A DNA stretch of 53,541 bases from Nocardioides zhouii (GTDB lineage: Bacteria; Actinomycetota; Actinomycetes; Propionibacteriales; Nocardioidaceae): contig NZ_SDWV01000031.1 in NCBI RefSeq assembly GCF_004137345.1, positions 1 through 53,541 of the forward strand, read 5' to 3'. The position numbers and the translations under genes were made by a program. Within the stretch, counting starts at the first letter, position 1. The number at the start of each line of letters is the position of its first letter. The notes under the pieces are model-generated. The model was not told the DNA's origin. It was given only the letters and a program-made list of their open reading frames with translations, and ran no database searches. Of the stretch, positions 52,967 to 53,541 are shown one piece after another.

Positions 52967-53470
52967 ATGAAGCTGAGCCGGGCCCTCGAGGACGCCTTCA
53001 ACGCCCAGATCACACTGGAGTTCCAGGCCTCGCTGGTCTACCGGCAGCTCTCGATCGAGCTCGACCTGATGGACCTGTCCGGCATCTCCCTGTGGTTCCG
53101 CCAGCAGGCGGACGAGGAAATCATCCACGCCCACAAGTTCATCGACCACGTGGCCGACCGCGACAACCACCCCCGGATCGGCGCCGTGCAGGCGCCGAGC
53201 GCCGTGGTGGGCAGCGTGCTCGACGCCTTCGAGGCAGCCTTCGCCCACGAGCAGAAGGTGTCGGACTCCATCCGCAACCTCTACCGGCTCGCCGAGGCCG
53301 AGGGCGACCTCGACTCCCGCCCGCTGCTCAACTGGTTCCTCGAGGAGCAGATCGAGGAGGAGGCCACGGTCAGCGAGATCGTCGGCCGGGTCAAGATGAT
53401 CAACGACGACGGTCCAGGCCTGCTGCGCCTCGACGAGGAGCTCGGCTCCCGTACGACGCCGACCCCCTAG
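52967..53470 (+). CDS. Ferritin
   Basis: This 167-residue non-haem ferritin forms a four-helix bundle. Ferroxidase ligands are visible: Glu in LEFQASLVYRQLSIEL, Glu and His in EEIIHAHKFIDH, then a later Glu in HEQKVSDSIRNLYRLAEAEGD and EEQIEEEATV. It should store iron as a mineral in a 24-subunit shell. There is no signal peptide or encapsulin tag. It lies 46 bases after the TetR gene, but its own TAGGGT box six bases before the ATG suggests a separate promoter. Confidence 0.94.
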   Translation: MKLSRALEDAFNAQITLEFQASLVYRQLSIELDLMDLSGISLWFRQQADEEIIHAHKFIDHVADRDNHPRIGAVQAPSAVVGSVLDAFEAAFAHEQKVSDSIRNLYRLAEAEGDLDSRPLLNWFLEEQIEEEATVSEIVGRVKMINDDGPGLLRLDEELGSRTTPTP

Positions 53471-53496
53471 ATGTGATGACCAGTCACGTTGGTCGA

Positions 53497-53516
53497 GATC
53501 GTGTGACGACACGGTC
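53497..53516 (+). terminator. Weak hairpin after the ferritin gene
   Basis: GATCGTGT and ACACGGTC (8 bp with one G-T pair, 4-base loop) lie 27 bases past the ferritin stop codon. No T tract follows. The remaining bases to the window end show nothing. Confidence 0.35.
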
Positions 53517-53541
53517 TGACCTGTAGGTGGGTGAAGGCCTC

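Overview
The window is a GC-rich (about 70% G+C by eye) stretch of chromosome from an actinobacterium. The best guess is Nocardioides or a close relative in the Propionibacteriales. The guess rests on the G+C content, many GTG starts, many likely leaderless genes (a TANNNT box 6-7 nt before the start codon), and actinobacterial families such as DUF5926, DUF6058, DUF4446, SigE-type sigma factors and an actinobacterial methylcrotonyl-CoA carboxylase set. I found 53 protein genes and no tRNA, rRNA, CRISPR array or recognisable insertion sequence.

Layout. 0-5.3 kb: an NTR-like secreted protein, two overlapping HAD phosphatases and serS, then a PAP2 phosphatase-lipid kinase fusion. 5.3-13.8 kb: a complete kdpFABC-kdpDE potassium system with a stand-alone DUF4118 membrane protein. 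Two matching tandem-repeat sites, one upstream of kdpF and one upstream of the DUF4118 gene, suggest a KdpE regulon. 13.8-15.8 kb: a DUF4446 protein, pheA and a GDT1-type transporter. 15.76-18.44 kb: a 2.68-kb segment bounded by perfect 33-bp direct repeats that copy the 3' end of the GDT1 gene. It carries an ECF sigma factor, a membrane anti-sigma-like protein whose alpha/beta-hydrolase domain has lost its catalytic residues, and a divergent beta-propeller lipoprotein. 18.4-23.4 kb: a DUF6058-GNAT fusion, a DUF559-like nuclease gene with related two-tier palindromes on both sides, arginine deiminase, and a cNMP-binding protein with a class III adenylate cyclase.

23.5-26.6 kb is a visibly less GC-rich transporter unit (DUF389 plus APC permease) closed by hairpins. 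26.7-34.7 kb holds mostly single genes: a SEC-C protein, GDPD, a UBP zinc finger, DUF2087, a small secreted M15-like protein, LysE, TerC behind a probable yybP-ykoY manganese riboswitch, a disulfide reductase-like flavoprotein and an AAA ATPase. 34.7-42.2 kb: zwf, fpg/nei, a ClpX-type zinc finger/HTH protein, a lipoprotein, aat, an RTX-like secreted protein, an EcsC protein and an inositol monophosphatase homologue that lacks two metal ligands. 42.3-45.7 kb: two sulfotransferase-like genes around an unrecognised gene, with 4-base overlaps. 45.7-50.1 kb: HMG-CoA lyase and both methylcrotonyl-CoA carboxylase subunits (leucine degradation). 50.2-53.5 kb: a NarL-type two-component system, a TetR regulator and ferritin.

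The strongest regulatory inference is that the TetR protein controls both itself and the leucine-degradation operon: nearly the same 25-bp promoter/operator sits just before both GTG starts. The most unusual items are the repeat-bounded sigma/pseudohydrolase/lipoprotein segment and the palindrome-bracketed nuclease gene. All functions are assigned by reading motifs by eye; no database search was possible.
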